From: Paenibacillus xylaniclasticus
GTDB taxonomy: Bacteria > Bacillota > Bacilli > Paenibacillales > Paenibacillaceae
DNA length: 64,000 nt
Reading direction: 5' to 3'
Assembly (NCBI RefSeq): GCF_004001065.1
Contig: NZ_BIML01000015.1
Coordinates: forward strand, 20,036-84,035
Shown here: positions 15,199-24,744 of the stretch, piece by piece
Layout: each line of letters opens with the position of its first letter
How positions within the stretch are numbered: position 1 is the stretch's first letter
The notes under the pieces: generated by a model
Database searches by the model: none
Seen by the model: the letters and a program-made list of their open reading frames with translations, nothing else
What the model was told of the DNA's origin: nothing
Position numbers and translations under genes: made by a program

Positions 15199-17055
15199 TT
15201 GTCTGTTCTAATGAGACTGCTCAATCGGAGATTTATTTACTTTACTGTGGTCATAATGCTCAAAAGCTTCCTGGCCTGGTACGTAGTATTCGATGAGGGT
15301 CCGTCCGTCATGACGATGGTTACCGAAATACCATTCTTCTGGGCAGTATTCTGCCTGATCGAATGGCTTGCAAGCAAACGCAAACTGCTGTATTACATGA
15401 TTACTAACCTAGTGATGACCTTACTCTACTTTACTGTACTCATGTACTACAAATATTATGGCATTATCGTTACGTACCATGCATTGAAGCAGGCGGATAA
15501 AGTAACGCAGGTCGGCAACAGCACTTATTCGCTGCTTGATCCTTACTATCTGTTCGTCTTCTTAGACATTGTCGTGCTTGCCATTATCGTATATCTTCCT
15601 AAATACAAATCAATACGGCAATCCATTAGTGCAAAGCCTGTAAATAAGGTTGCCTTGTCGATTGTGTTCGCTATCTCGGTAGCCCTTTGCCTGTTCAACA
15701 TTTGGCCGAACCGTGCCAGCATGAACGAGAACAAGCAAGCGGAAGGAATGGGTATTCTCAACTACGAGGTTTACACCATTTTTGCCGATACGAGCGGGGA
15801 CGATGAGATCATCGACCAAAGCGAAATTACGCAAGACGCGATCAACAGCCTCAAAGGCGTTCAAGCATCGGACAATCCACAATATTATGGCGCTGCCAAA
15901 GGTAAGAACGTCATTCTGATTCAGATGGAATCGTTCCAAGATTTCTTGATTGATCTGAAGATCGACGGACAAGAAATTACGCCTAATATGAACAAGCTTG
16001 CACATAGCATCTTCCATTACAACAACTTCTATACAATGGTCGGTCAAGGCACGACCTCCGACGCTGAGTTTGTTGTCAATACGTCGCTGTATATACCGAA
16101 ACATGAAGCTGCGACAGATAAATATGTGTCCAAGCAGCTCCCAAGCTTGCCGAAGCTCATGAAAGCTAATGGTTACACAACAGCAACGTTCCATACGAAC
16201 TCAGTAGAGTTCTGGAACCGTAAAGAGCTGTATCCAGCGCTCGGCTGGGACCGTTATTATGACAAGCAATTTTTCGGAGACGAAGATCATGTAGCATTCG
16301 GCGCTTCCGATGAAGTGCTGTTCTCGAAAACATTAGAAGAACTCAAGCAAATGGATCAAAGCGAGCAGCCGTTCTACGCGCAGGTAATCTCGATGAGCGC
16401 TCACCATCCATTCAACCTGCCGGAAGCAAAGAGCAAAATTCAGCTGCCTAAACGGTTTGATGACACAATCGTCGGCGACTACATTCGCTCGCAGAACTAT
16501 GCTGACTATGCAATCGGTCAATTCATCGACGGACTTAAAGAAAGCGGGCTGTGGGATAATAGTGTGATCATGTTCTATGGTGACCACCAAGGCCTGTCCC
16601 TCTACTCGTTAGACAATCATGAGCGGAATCTTCTTCGCGAAATGATCGGCCATGAGTACGGTTATGCCGATATGTTCAACGTTACGTATATGATGCATGC
16701 ACCTGGCGTCACTTATCCTTCGACGATTACGGATACTGGCGGCGAGATCGACATTTTACCAACCGTTGCGAATTTGGCTGGCGTATCGCTGAAGGATCAA
16801 ATTCACTTCGGCCAAGACCTGCTGAATAACAGCAGCAACCTGCTGCCGATGCGCCACTTCTTGCCAACAGGCTCCGTCGTTACCGATTCGAACGTGTTCC
16901 TGACGGGCAAAGCATTCGACGACGGAACGAACTACAAGATCGAAGACAGTACCGAAACGACGGATAACGCAACAACGCAGCAGCAATACGAGAATGCGCT
17001 GAAGCTCCTTCAGCTGTCCGACAGCTATGTGAAGCAGCTTCCGGACCGGAAGTAA
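15199..17055 (+). CDS. LTA-synthase-family membrane sulfatase-fold enzyme
   Basis: Polytopic membrane protein with a large extracellular catalytic domain, of the type that polymerises glycerol phosphate into lipoteichoic acid. About five hydrophobic helices fill the first 190 residues; the rest is a sulfatase-like domain. Key residues are visible: the metal-binding Glu in LIQMESFQDF, the nucleophilic Thr in GQGTTSDAEF, and the YGDHQG metal motif, with HTNSVEFWNR between. Length about 618, near LtaS (about 650). GGGAG lies nine bases before TTG at 15199; ATG at 15211 is an alternative, and the more distal ATG at 15145 lacks a site. Synthase versus primase (YvgJ-like) cannot be decided from the sequence alone. 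Confidence 0.88.
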   Translation: MSVLMRLLNRRFIYFTVVIMLKSFLAWYVVFDEGPSVMTMVTEIPFFWAVFCLIEWLASKRKLLYYMITNLVMTLLYFTVLMYYKYYGIIVTYHALKQADKVTQVGNSTYSLLDPYYLFVFLDIVVLAIIVYLPKYKSIRQSISAKPVNKVALSIVFAISVALCLFNIWPNRASMNENKQAEGMGILNYEVYTIFADTSGDDEIIDQSEITQDAINSLKGVQASDNPQYYGAAKGKNVILIQMESFQDFLIDLKIDGQEITPNMNKLAHSIFHYNNFYTMVGQGTTSDAEFVVNTSLYIPKHEAATDKYVSKQLPSLPKLMKANGYTTATFHTNSVEFWNRKELYPALGWDRYYDKQFFGDEDHVAFGASDEVLFSKTLEELKQMDQSEQPFYAQVISMSAHHPFNLPEAKSKIQLPKRFDDTIVGDYIRSQNYADYAIGQFIDGLKESGLWDNSVIMFYGDHQGLSLYSLDNHERNLLREMIGHEYGYADMFNVTYMMHAPGVTYPSTITDTGGEIDILPTVANLAGVSLKDQIHFGQDLLNNSSNLLPMRHFLPTGSVVTDSNVFLTGKAFDDGTNYKIEDSTETTDNATTQQQYENALKLLQLSDSYVKQLPDRK

Positions 17056-17060
17056 CCTTG

Positions 17061-17093
17061 ACGGTGCCCTGTATACACAGGGCACCGTTTTTT
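17061..17093 (+). terminator. Intrinsic terminator
   Basis: ACGGTGCCCTG pairs with CAGGGCACCGT around a short loop and is followed by TTTTTTC. It stands directly after the LTA-synthase-family gene. Confidence 0.92.
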
Positions 17094-17372
17094 CTTGCTC
17101 GAACGCGGGGCAGCCGCTCTGTTAGGTGCCTTTCGGCACTTATCTAGGCACACAAAAAACGGCGTCCCCATAATTTCAAGGGGCGCCGTCTTAGTACATT
17201 TAATAGGTCTGAAGCGAGAACGGAGCAGACGAATGATTCTGGAGAAGCGTCAGCGTCCGCCTTTGTACTTGGATTGTTACCGCTTGGCGGTATTATACAT
17301 TCAGAACAATCCGAGTACAACAGCGGTCGGAAGAACATTCGTCTGCGGAGTGGCAACTGCCAGCACCTCAGA
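17094..17372. other. Gap between convergent genes, no gene seen
   Basis: Besides the terminator at 17153-17189 this 280-base stretch contains only short open frames without ribosome binding sites. It forms the long 3' trailer of the protease gene on the minus strand. Confidence 0.4.
17153..17189 (-). terminator. Terminator of the idh-ctpB unit
   Basis: ACGGCGTCCCC (17159-17169) pairs with GGGGCGCCGT (17180-17189), and the minus strand continues with TTTTTT. It lies about 180 bases beyond the ctpB stop. Confidence 0.8.
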
Positions 17373-18800
17373 CTACAGCAGCGATTTAAGCTGCTTTATC
17401 CCTTCTTGCATTTGATAGTCTTCGTCTTTAAGTTTGTTTTGGAGAAGCTCGGTAATCCGATTCATCGTGCTGTCGCCTACTTGGCCATTGGCCGGTACGA
17501 TTGATTGCGCCTGCTGGAGACGAATTACAGCCGACTCAGTCGCCTCGTCGAATACACCGTCGGTAGCTCCCTGCTGCACATAGCCGAGCGCGGAGAGCAT
17601 TTGCTGCAGCGTTTTGACCGAATCACCATAGTCGCCTCGTTTCAGAACTGTATCCGATGGCAGCGCCGGCAACTCGGCATACGCGGGAAGCGATACTTTA
17701 ATATCCGGCTCTACACCCTTACCATTAATCCAATTGCCATCTGGGGTCTTCCATTGCGCTTCTGTTAAGCTCAGAACCGACTGGTCCGGGAACTGACTGA
17801 AGCGCTGCACAACACCTTTGCCATACGTTGTCTCACCGATGACGGTCGCTCCAGCCGATTCTTTCAGCGCAGCGGTAAGCACCTCTGCAGCGCTGGCAGA
17901 ATGTCGGTTCGTAAGAACGACAATCGGAAGCGTCCAAGGCTCCTTCTGTGCTGATTTGTACGTATGTACGTCAGCCTCGTCTTTGGAGACAACCTGCAGT
18001 ATCGTTTTGTCCTTCGGAATAAGAATATTGGCAATATCAACGGTCGTGACGAGCAGACCACCAGGATTGCTGCGCAAATCGAGCAGCAGCCCTTTCATCC
18101 CTTGCTTGCTCAGATCAGCAACCGCAGCTTCAAATTGCTCAGCCGTCTTCTGTGCAAAACGACTGATCATAATATAGCCGATACCGTCCGGCTTCATCTC
18201 ATGCGCAACCGTCATAACCGGAATCGATGCACGCGTCATCGTTACTTGAATCGGCTCTGATCGGTTCGGCCGCGTAACGGTAACTGACACTTTCGTGCCT
18301 TTCTCTCCTCGGAGCATTTCGACAAGCTTATCCAACGAGACATCCTTTAGAGACTTCTCATCTACCGCTTGCAGTGTATCCTCCGGCTTTAATCCGGCTT
18401 TCTCTGCCGGCGAATCCTTAATGACAGAATCAACAATAAACGCCCCTCCCTCTACACGCAGCTGAATGCCGACGCCGACGATTTCACTTTCATAATTTTG
18501 CACATAGGCCTCGCCGGATTCTCCGATCATGTAGCGGGAATATTTGTCCTCAAGTGACTGAACCATACCTTCGGCCGCTCCGTCAATAAGCGCTTTCGGC
18601 TCCGCTCCGTTCAAATAATTGCTCATAATTTCATTATAGGAGGCAGATAGATTATGGAATGTCGGTTCCTTCATAATCGGATGACGTTCTTTCAACCACG
18701 TAACACCGATGAAAAAACCAATGGCGCCTGAAGCGAGAACACCTAGCAGACTGAATACGATAAACCGCTGACGCGCTAACTGTGATGCAAAAATTTTCAT
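17373..18800 (-). CDS. ctpB: S41 carboxyl-terminal processing protease (CtpA/CtpB type)
   Basis: Membrane-anchored serine protease acting outside the cytoplasm. Order: basic N-terminus and one transmembrane anchor (about residues 13-33); N-terminal helical part; PDZ domain (about 105-190) with GVGIQLRVEGG; peptidase core with LLLDLRSNPGG, the catalytic Ser in NRHSASAAEV and Lys in TYGKGVVQ; and a C-terminal peptidoglycan-binding domain (about 390-450, LKRGDYGDSVKTLQQMLSALGY). Length 475 is normal for Bacillus CtpB, which cleaves SpoIVFA in sporulation. It is 27 bases downstream of the Gfo/Idh gene and probably co-transcribed. The GAAGG ribosome site abuts the ATG, so translation may be weak or coupled. 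Confidence 0.9.
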   Translation of the reverse strand: MKIFASQLARQRFIVFSLLGVLASGAIGFFIGVTWLKERHPIMKEPTFHNLSASYNEIMSNYLNGAEPKALIDGAAEGMVQSLEDKYSRYMIGESGEAYVQNYESEIVGVGIQLRVEGGAFIVDSVIKDSPAEKAGLKPEDTLQAVDEKSLKDVSLDKLVEMLRGEKGTKVSVTVTRPNRSEPIQVTMTRASIPVMTVAHEMKPDGIGYIMISRFAQKTAEQFEAAVADLSKQGMKGLLLDLRSNPGGLLVTTVDIANILIPKDKTILQVVSKDEADVHTYKSAQKEPWTLPIVVLTNRHSASAAEVLTAALKESAGATVIGETTYGKGVVQRFSQFPDQSVLSLTEAQWKTPDGNWINGKGVEPDIKVSLPAYAELPALPSDTVLKRGDYGDSVKTLQQMLSALGYVQQGATDGVFDEATESAVIRLQQAQSIVPANGQVGDSTMNRITELLQNKLKDEDYQMQEGIKQLKSLL

Positions 18801-18827
18801 CCTTCAAACCCAGCTTTCTGAATGATC

Positions 18828-19823
18828 CTATTGTTGAACGAGTACGCGGGATCTCGTACGAGCCGACTGTAAGCAAACGTCTACTAAGCGCATATTCGCA
18901 ATTGCATCCTGCGATGGGAACGGAAGAGGCTCCTCTCCGAACACAGCTTTGGCAAATCCATCTGCTTGAAGCGTGTACGAGTCCAATCCTTCGAATTCCG
19001 CTGCTCCTTCTTCGCGGCAGCCATTGTCCGTCGTAACGACAATTGGCGTATTTTCCTTAAAAGCTCCGTCCAGCACGATTCGTCCGTTCGAGCCGAGAAT
19101 CTCAATCCCCTCCCGGTAAAATGACCACATGCCGCAGTCGAACGTCAGAGCGACGCCGCCTCGGAACTCTACCAAGCCGGATGCCATCATATCGACGCCG
19201 CCATGCTGCTCTGAGAACTGCGCATGTACCGTTACAGCCTCTGGCTCTGAGCCAATAATCCAACGTGCTGCACTAAGCGGATAGACACCAACGTCATAGA
19301 TGGAACCGCCGCCCCATTCCGAATTGAACCGGACGTTACCCAAATCTTCTGCTTTATTGAACGTAAATCGCGCATGAACCGTGCGCAGCTCGCCGATTTC
19401 GCCTGATGCGATAATTTCTCTCACGCGCTGAACGCGCGGATGGTACCGATACATGAAAGCTTCCGAGAATGTGACTCCGGCCTGCTTACAAGCTGCTACC
19501 ATCTGCTCCGTCTCTTCAGCCGTTAACGATGCCGGCTTCTCGCACAGCACATGCTTGCCCGCTTCAGCCGCTTTAATCGTCCATTCCTTATGCAGATGAT
19601 TCGGCAGCGGAATATAGACCGCATCAATATCAGGGTCTGCAACCAGCTCCTCATATGATCCGTATGCTTTCGGGATGTTCAGCTTCGCTGCCGTCTCCTT
19701 CGCCTTCTCGATGCCGCGGCTTGCAATAGCTGCAACCTCTCCCCGCTCTGACTTCTGAATTGCCGGTATCACCGATTTGACGGCGATATTCGCACAGCCG
19801 ATTATGCCCCAACGCAGCTTCAT
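18828..19823 (-). CDS. Gfo/Idh/MocA family NAD(P)-dependent oxidoreductase
   Basis: Sugar or polyol dehydrogenase/reductase of 331 residues. The N-terminal Rossmann fold opens with WGIIGCANIAVKS (GxGxxA-like), followed by the family motif AGKHVLCEKPASLTAEE (catalytic Lys of EKP) near residue 95 and the C-terminal alpha/beta domain with GGGSIYDVGVYPL (GG-x-x-D-x-G-x-Y). Substrate cannot be inferred. It heads a two-gene unit with the S41 protease; the functional connection is not evident. The ribosome site is unclear: GAAGGG is about 16 bases before the ATG. Confidence 0.88.
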   Translation of the reverse strand: MKLRWGIIGCANIAVKSVIPAIQKSERGEVAAIASRGIEKAKETAAKLNIPKAYGSYEELVADPDIDAVYIPLPNHLHKEWTIKAAEAGKHVLCEKPASLTAEETEQMVAACKQAGVTFSEAFMYRYHPRVQRVREIIASGEIGELRTVHARFTFNKAEDLGNVRFNSEWGGGSIYDVGVYPLSAARWIIGSEPEAVTVHAQFSEQHGGVDMMASGLVEFRGGVALTFDCGMWSFYREGIEILGSNGRIVLDGAFKENTPIVVTTDNGCREEGAAEFEGLDSYTLQADGFAKAVFGEEPLPFPSQDAIANMRLVDVCLQSARTRSRVLVQQ

Positions 19824-20017
19824 GTCTTGTTCACGAACCCTTCTCTATAAAATAATTGAGGCGTTCTCGCCCGTATAAAGCCAGTGATCACTTCCATTAT
19901 AAAGGACATCTACATCAGAATAAAATGCTCGAACAATTTTCATAGTTTAAACAAAAGCAAACGCTTATTATGGAGTAAAATGGAATTAAGATATCTCTAA
20001 GCCAAGGAGTGACCGCC

Positions 20018-21082
20018 ATGCCAGTGTTGCGCGCGAGTTCCCGAAAGCCTTTAATTTATTTTGTGCTTATCGCTCTTTTTATTTATTGCTTTGACAGTCT
20101 CGTGCCCCGTCTTCCTTCCATTCAACAGGAGCTGGACTCGGATCAATTACTCTCTGCCGCAATCCTATTCGACTTTATCATTGTCGTGCCGCTTCTCTAT
20201 TATTGGCTCGTCGTCAGACGGCAGCCTAGAACAAACACAACGACTATGCCACGAATTGCTCGGGCGATGCCGATAGCCGTTGTCGGCGCCGTTGTTGCAT
20301 GGCTGGCGCTTCCGAAGTACATGCATGATTCTATATGGATCATGGAGCTCACTCTGCTGCCGATTGAAGCCATCTTTCTCGGGTACGAGCTTCGCATGGC
20401 TATTACGATCTACCGCAAGCTCCGCTTACACCAAGCTCAATCGGGTCAATCGTTACCGGATGCTCTTGCAGCCGTTCTTGGTCCAGGCAAACTCAATGGC
20501 TTAATTCGTAACGATCTTTCGATCCTCTATTATTTGCTTGGTTCTTGGCGCGCAAGTAGACAGCCTTCTTCGACAGTCCGTTCGTTCACCTATCACAGGA
20601 AGACAGGGCTGTTCGTCATGGCTGCGCTCATAACCAAAATATTACTGTTCGAAGCTTTGTTCGATCATCTAGTCGTTCGGATGTGGTCGGAGACGCTTGC
20701 TTGGGTAATGACACTCGGCTCGGTATGGGTACTCGCCCTGCTGTGGGCTGACTGCCGCCGAAGCGTGCTTGAACCGACAAGGCTGACGGATAACGCCCTA
20801 CAGATCCGCCATGGCTTACGGCTGAATGCGGACATCCACTATTCGTTTATCGCCGATGTTCAGACCGGAATAGAGTTAAGGCCTCCTAAACACGAGCGCC
20901 GGGTTAGTGCTGAGCCAATACTTGGAACAGCTAATGTCCGCATTACGTTGAACGAACCAAGCACCGTGGAAGGGCTGCTGTTTCAGCCGCGGCTTGTCTC
21001 GTTCATTTATCTCACGCTTGATGAGCCTGATGCTTTCGCTAGAGATCTGCGGGAAAGAATAAGAGAAATGGAGACCAGCTAA
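20018..21082 (+). CDS. Hypothetical multi-pass membrane protein with C-terminal beta-rich domain
   Basis: Not assigned to a known family. The 354-residue protein has hydrophobic segments near residues 12-28, 44-64, 85-100, 108-125, 195-215 and 225-243, so about six membrane helices, followed by a soluble tail (from about 255) that alternates beta-like strands and resembles the bacterial PH-like fold, ending in a charged helix DAFARDLRERIREMETS. The start is ATG at 20018, eight bases after GGAG; a GTG three codons earlier touches the ribosome site. It stands alone between the divergent Gfo/Idh gene and the HAD phosphatase. A sensor or membrane-maintenance role would be speculation. Confidence 0.7.
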   Translation: MPVLRASSRKPLIYFVLIALFIYCFDSLVPRLPSIQQELDSDQLLSAAILFDFIIVVPLLYYWLVVRRQPRTNTTTMPRIARAMPIAVVGAVVAWLALPKYMHDSIWIMELTLLPIEAIFLGYELRMAITIYRKLRLHQAQSGQSLPDALAAVLGPGKLNGLIRNDLSILYYLLGSWRASRQPSSTVRSFTYHRKTGLFVMAALITKILLFEALFDHLVVRMWSETLAWVMTLGSVWVLALLWADCRRSVLEPTRLTDNALQIRHGLRLNADIHYSFIADVQTGIELRPPKHERRVSAEPILGTANVRITLNEPSTVEGLLFQPRLVSFIYLTLDEPDAFARDLRERIREMETS

Positions 21083-21213
21083 GAACAATCAATATTAAGA
21101 AGAAGCTGGGCTTGGGCGAATTCGCCGCTTGGGGCAGGGCTGCTATTGCCGAAATACCCGCATTAGGCTACAATCTCCCTATTCAGATGAAATAGGAGAG
21201 GGAGAAACGTACC

Positions 21214-22026
21214 GTGATGTTTAAACTAATTGCGATTGATATTGACGATACGCTACTGAATGACGAGCTGATTGTAACCGAAGGGACGAAACAAGCAATG
21301 GCAGCCGCTATGGAGCAAGGCGTAATGGTGACGCTTGCCACCGGCCGTATGTATGCATCCGCACGCCAGATCGCGAGCCAGATCGGGCTAAATGTGCCGA
21401 TCATCACCTACCAAGGCTCGCTCGTTAAGACGCTGCTGGATGGTCAGGTGCTGTATGAGCGCAGCGTGCCGACGGAGGACGCGAAGCGGCTTGACGAATA
21501 TTGTGTGGCGCACAATTTGCATCTTCAGCTGTATGTAGACGATGTGCTCTATGTACGTGAAGACAATGAGAAAGCGAAGCTCTATTCACAGCTTTCCAAA
21601 ATTCCATATGTCGTCGAGCCAGACTTCGCCTCGCTGCTGAACAAGCCACAGACGAAGATGCTCATTATTGATGATCCTGAGCTGCTCGATCGTGTCGCTG
21701 AGGAGTTGAAGCCGCTGATCGGTGAACGCGTTCATATAACGAAATCAAAGCCACACTATTTAGAATTCACCCACAAGGAAGGGACGAAGGGTCACGCCCT
21801 TCGCTTCCTGGCAGAACATATCGGCTGTACGACGGAGCAGGCGATCGCCATCGGCGATGCTTGGAACGACCGCGAAATGATCGAAACAGCCGGTCTGGGC
21901 GTTGCTATGGGCAATGCGCTTCCAGCGTTGAAGGAGCTCGCTGACTACGTTACGCTGTCCAACAATGAAGAAGGCGTCCGTCACGTCATCGAGAAATTCG
22001 TACTGAACGGCGCTGTGAATCGCTAA
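21214..22026 (+). CDS. Cof-type HAD-superfamily phosphatase
   Basis: Cytosolic haloacid-dehalogenase phosphatase with a C2B cap, likely acting on sugar phosphates, FMN or similar small phosphates. Motif I DIDDTLL (nucleophile and acid Asp) is at residues 9-15; motif II Thr-Gly-Arg in LATGRMYASAR; motif III Lys in EGTKGHALRFLAEH; motif IV AIGDAWNDREMI, all typical of the YidA/YwpJ group. Length 270 is standard. GTG at 21214 is nine bases from AGGGAG and is directly followed by ATG, so either may serve. A terminator follows. Confidence 0.9.
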   Translation: MMFKLIAIDIDDTLLNDELIVTEGTKQAMAAAMEQGVMVTLATGRMYASARQIASQIGLNVPIITYQGSLVKTLLDGQVLYERSVPTEDAKRLDEYCVAHNLHLQLYVDDVLYVREDNEKAKLYSQLSKIPYVVEPDFASLLNKPQTKMLIIDDPELLDRVAEELKPLIGERVHITKSKPHYLEFTHKEGTKGHALRFLAEHIGCTTEQAIAIGDAWNDREMIETAGLGVAMGNALPALKELADYVTLSNNEEGVRHVIEKFVLNGAVNR

Positions 22027-22050
22027 TTGCGACCTATAAGAAAATGACAA

Positions 22051-22109
22051 AAGGGAGCTGTCCAAAAAGTCTGTGGATACAGAACTGACGGACCGCTCCC
22101 TTCTTTTTT
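22051..22109. terminator. Hairpin between HAD gene and helicase gene
   Basis: AAGGGAGCTGTCC (22051-22063) pairs with GGACCGCTCCCTT (22090-22102; one mismatch), followed by TTCTTTTTT. It ends the plus-strand phosphatase gene and lies close to the stop of the convergent helicase gene. Confidence 0.8.
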
Positions 22110-22130
22110 ACTCCTAATAGCTAACCATGA

Positions 22131-24653
22131 CTACAATGTGCAGAAATCTGGCTTCGTTACCTGAATAATCTTATAAGGCTTCCATTCCGGCGGCAGAAGA
22201 CGATTGTACGGCTGCGCGAGGTAGCGGTCATCAATGAGGAGCAAGCACCCTTGATCCGTCTCCGAACGGATTAACCGGCCTCCCGCTTGGAGAACTTTAT
22301 TCATACCAGGGTAGACATAGGCATAATCAAACCCGTTCCGTCCTGTACGTTCGCAGTAATCACGGATCATGTCACGCTCCAGCCCGACCTGCGGGAGGCC
22401 GACGCCAATAACCGCGACGCCGGTCAGCCTGTCTCCGACAAGATCGACACCCTCGGAGAAAATGCCGCCCATCACAGCGAAGCCAAGCAACGGCTCCGCG
22501 TTGCCTGCTTGGAAGGCGGCTAGAAACGCTTCGCGCTCCTCCTCCCGCATACTCCCGGCTTGAACGATCGTCTGCAGCATCAGCGAGCGAGGCTCCATCG
22601 ATTCGACAATCGCCATGAAACGCTCATACACTCGGTTCATATAATCGTACGATGGGAAGAAGGCGAGCGTGTTACCATTCGGCCGTTCCTCTCCGCTTAC
22701 CATCTCCAGCAGCGCTCTCGCAATCGGCTCGATGCTTTGCTCCCGATCTCGATACCGGGTAGACAATGGCTGCACCCGCACGTCAAGCTGCTCCGGCGAG
22801 AACGGCGAAGGCACCGACAGAGAATAATCCGACTCGCCACCCCCGCCAAGTATATCCATATAGTAAGACAATGGCGACAGCGTAGCGGAGAAAAACACTT
22901 GAGCGCGAAATCCTTTGCCCGCTTGGCACAGCAGATAGGAAGGGTCTAAACAGAACAGCTTCAACCGTACCTCGCTCTTCTCGCATTCCACCATTGTTAC
23001 ATACCGCTCATCATATAGCTTCGCAATCCGCACCCAGTTCTGCGAGGTAAAATACAGCTCTGAGAGTGAGGCTTCAGCCGCTATAGCCTCCGTCCCTATC
23101 GCAGGATAAGACAGCTCTAATGCAGCCTCTTCCGTGAACGTCTCTAGAAGCGGGATCAGATCGCCCGGCATCGTCACGGATACCGCTTGTCCATTGCCCA
23201 GAGCAGTCCATGCCGCCCTGCTCTCATTCCCTCTGCGCTGCTCCGGTGTCTCTGCTCTGTCCTGACCTGCAATGCCCTCTTGGGCTCCATTGTCATCCTT
23301 AGCGCCTATGGCTTGTATACCACCCTTGCCGGACTGCTCCTTCTCCACCCTTTTGCGCAGCGCCAGCAGCCAATCATTGATCGCCTTCGCCGCAGCCTGC
23401 AGCCTCACATTAATGCCCTTATAGCTGCGGGACAGGTGGAGAAAAGGGGCCTTCATCAGCTCAGCCGAGTACATCTCGCGCCCGCGCTCCACCAAGTTAT
23501 GCGCCTCGTCTACTAAAATCACCGAATGCCGCTTGCGTTCCTCGAACATTCGCTTCAGATTGACGCGAGGATCGAACACATAATTATAATCGCCGATCAA
23601 GGCATCCGAGGCGTATGCAGCGTCCAGCGACATCTCGAACGGGCACACGCGATGCTTGCGAGCATAATGCTCGATGACCGTCCTCGTCATCAGCGTCTCG
23701 TTGTCCAGCATATCAAGAAGCGCGCCGTTAATCCGGTCGTAATAACCATCGGCATACGGACAAAGCTCCTTCGAGCACCGGACCTCCTCTTGAAAACAAA
23801 TTTTATCTTTCGCCGTCAACGTCACGACGTGCATCGATAAGCCGTTCGACTGCATGAGCGCAAAAGCTTCTTCAGCAGCCGTCCGCGTAATCGTCTTCGC
23901 CGTTAGATAAAATAGCTGCCGAAGGCGCTCCTCCCCAATCGCCTTCACGGCCGGGAACAGCGTCGAAATCGTCTTACCGATGCCCGTCGGGGCTTGCGCG
24001 AACAGCTTCGTTCCGTCCGTTATCGTCTTATAGACGGCCCCAGCTAATTTCCTCTGCCCCGCCCGATAAGAGGGAAAAGGAAATGCCAGCGCCTTCGCAC
24101 TCTCCGTTCGCCTTAAGGCATGCCGCTGAAGCATCCGGGCATATGGGGCATAGGCACGAACCGCGTCCATTACCGCCTCTTGCAGCTGTATGAAGGTATA
24201 CTTGCGAACAAATGACACGCGCTCGCCCGATGTAGTACTCACATAGGTTAGGCGCACCTGCATCCCGACCTTTTCATGTTGGGCTGCATACATATAGGCA
24301 TAGCACACGGCTTGCGCCCAATGGACTCTAGGAGCCGTATCACCAGACGCCGGAAGCTCCCCTGCCATTGACTTAATCTCGTCGATCATCATGCCATCTT
24401 CCGACTGCAGCAATCCGTCACAACGGCCGTCAATGCGGTACACAATGCCGTCATACTCGATTTCTGCCTTCAGATAATGCTCCTTCTCATCCTGCGGCCC
24501 ATATTGCGATTGGACGTCCACATGAATCCTCGCCCCTTCGGCCATAGCCGCCGCAGACCGAAAGCCAGAGACGATATCGCCGCTCCGGTACACATATTCT
24601 ACAAGCTCACGGACAGACAGCTGAACGGACGGCAATGCGGTAGTTGAACTCAA
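22131..24653 (-). CDS. PD-(D/E)XK nuclease fused to an XPD/DinG-type Fe-S helicase
   Basis: An 840-residue single-chain nuclease-helicase for DNA repair or processing. N-terminal domain (about 1-150) is Cas4/RecB-like: Asp79 in DGRCDG, Asp91-Glu92-Ile-Lys94 (the D/E-x-K), and Gln114-x3-Tyr118. Then a superfamily 2 helicase of the XPD/DinG class: Walker A APTGIGKT at 221-228, four Cys at 286, 293, 298 and 337 that should hold a 4Fe-4S cluster, DEAH box at 382-385, SATLSPLSYY, and C-terminal motifs SEGVDLVGDRL and QAGGRLIRSETDQG (motif VI). A charged, non-conserved insert lies around 440-490. TTG start, 12 bases from AAGGAG. Such fusions occur in other Firmicutes; the cellular job is not established. 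Confidence 0.88.
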   Translation of the reverse strand: MSSTTALPSVQLSVRELVEYVYRSGDIVSGFRSAAAMAEGARIHVDVQSQYGPQDEKEHYLKAEIEYDGIVYRIDGRCDGLLQSEDGMMIDEIKSMAGELPASGDTAPRVHWAQAVCYAYMYAAQHEKVGMQVRLTYVSTTSGERVSFVRKYTFIQLQEAVMDAVRAYAPYARMLQRHALRRTESAKALAFPFPSYRAGQRKLAGAVYKTITDGTKLFAQAPTGIGKTISTLFPAVKAIGEERLRQLFYLTAKTITRTAAEEAFALMQSNGLSMHVVTLTAKDKICFQEEVRCSKELCPYADGYYDRINGALLDMLDNETLMTRTVIEHYARKHRVCPFEMSLDAAYASDALIGDYNYVFDPRVNLKRMFEERKRHSVILVDEAHNLVERGREMYSAELMKAPFLHLSRSYKGINVRLQAAAKAINDWLLALRKRVEKEQSGKGGIQAIGAKDDNGAQEGIAGQDRAETPEQRRGNESRAAWTALGNGQAVSVTMPGDLIPLLETFTEEAALELSYPAIGTEAIAAEASLSELYFTSQNWVRIAKLYDERYVTMVECEKSEVRLKLFCLDPSYLLCQAGKGFRAQVFFSATLSPLSYYMDILGGGGESDYSLSVPSPFSPEQLDVRVQPLSTRYRDREQSIEPIARALLEMVSGEERPNGNTLAFFPSYDYMNRVYERFMAIVESMEPRSLMLQTIVQAGSMREEEREAFLAAFQAGNAEPLLGFAVMGGIFSEGVDLVGDRLTGVAVIGVGLPQVGLERDMIRDYCERTGRNGFDYAYVYPGMNKVLQAGGRLIRSETDQGCLLLIDDRYLAQPYNRLLPPEWKPYKIIQVTKPDFCTL

Positions 24654-24744
24654 TGGCGTTCACGACTCCTTATGGCGAAAGGCCAGAACATTCGTTCTTC
24701 CAGTATACCATGCTGGAGCCCGCTGTCGCATCTGCTTCATCCAG

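Noticed and set aside
15610..16194. Minus-strand open frame inside the LTA-synthase-family gene
   Set aside because: Shadow of a strongly supported gene; the translation is low in recognisable motifs and no start signal is present.
21115..21126. 12-bp palindrome GGCGAATTCGCC
   Set aside because: Short, includes a common EcoRI-like core, and is not positioned at a recognisable promoter.
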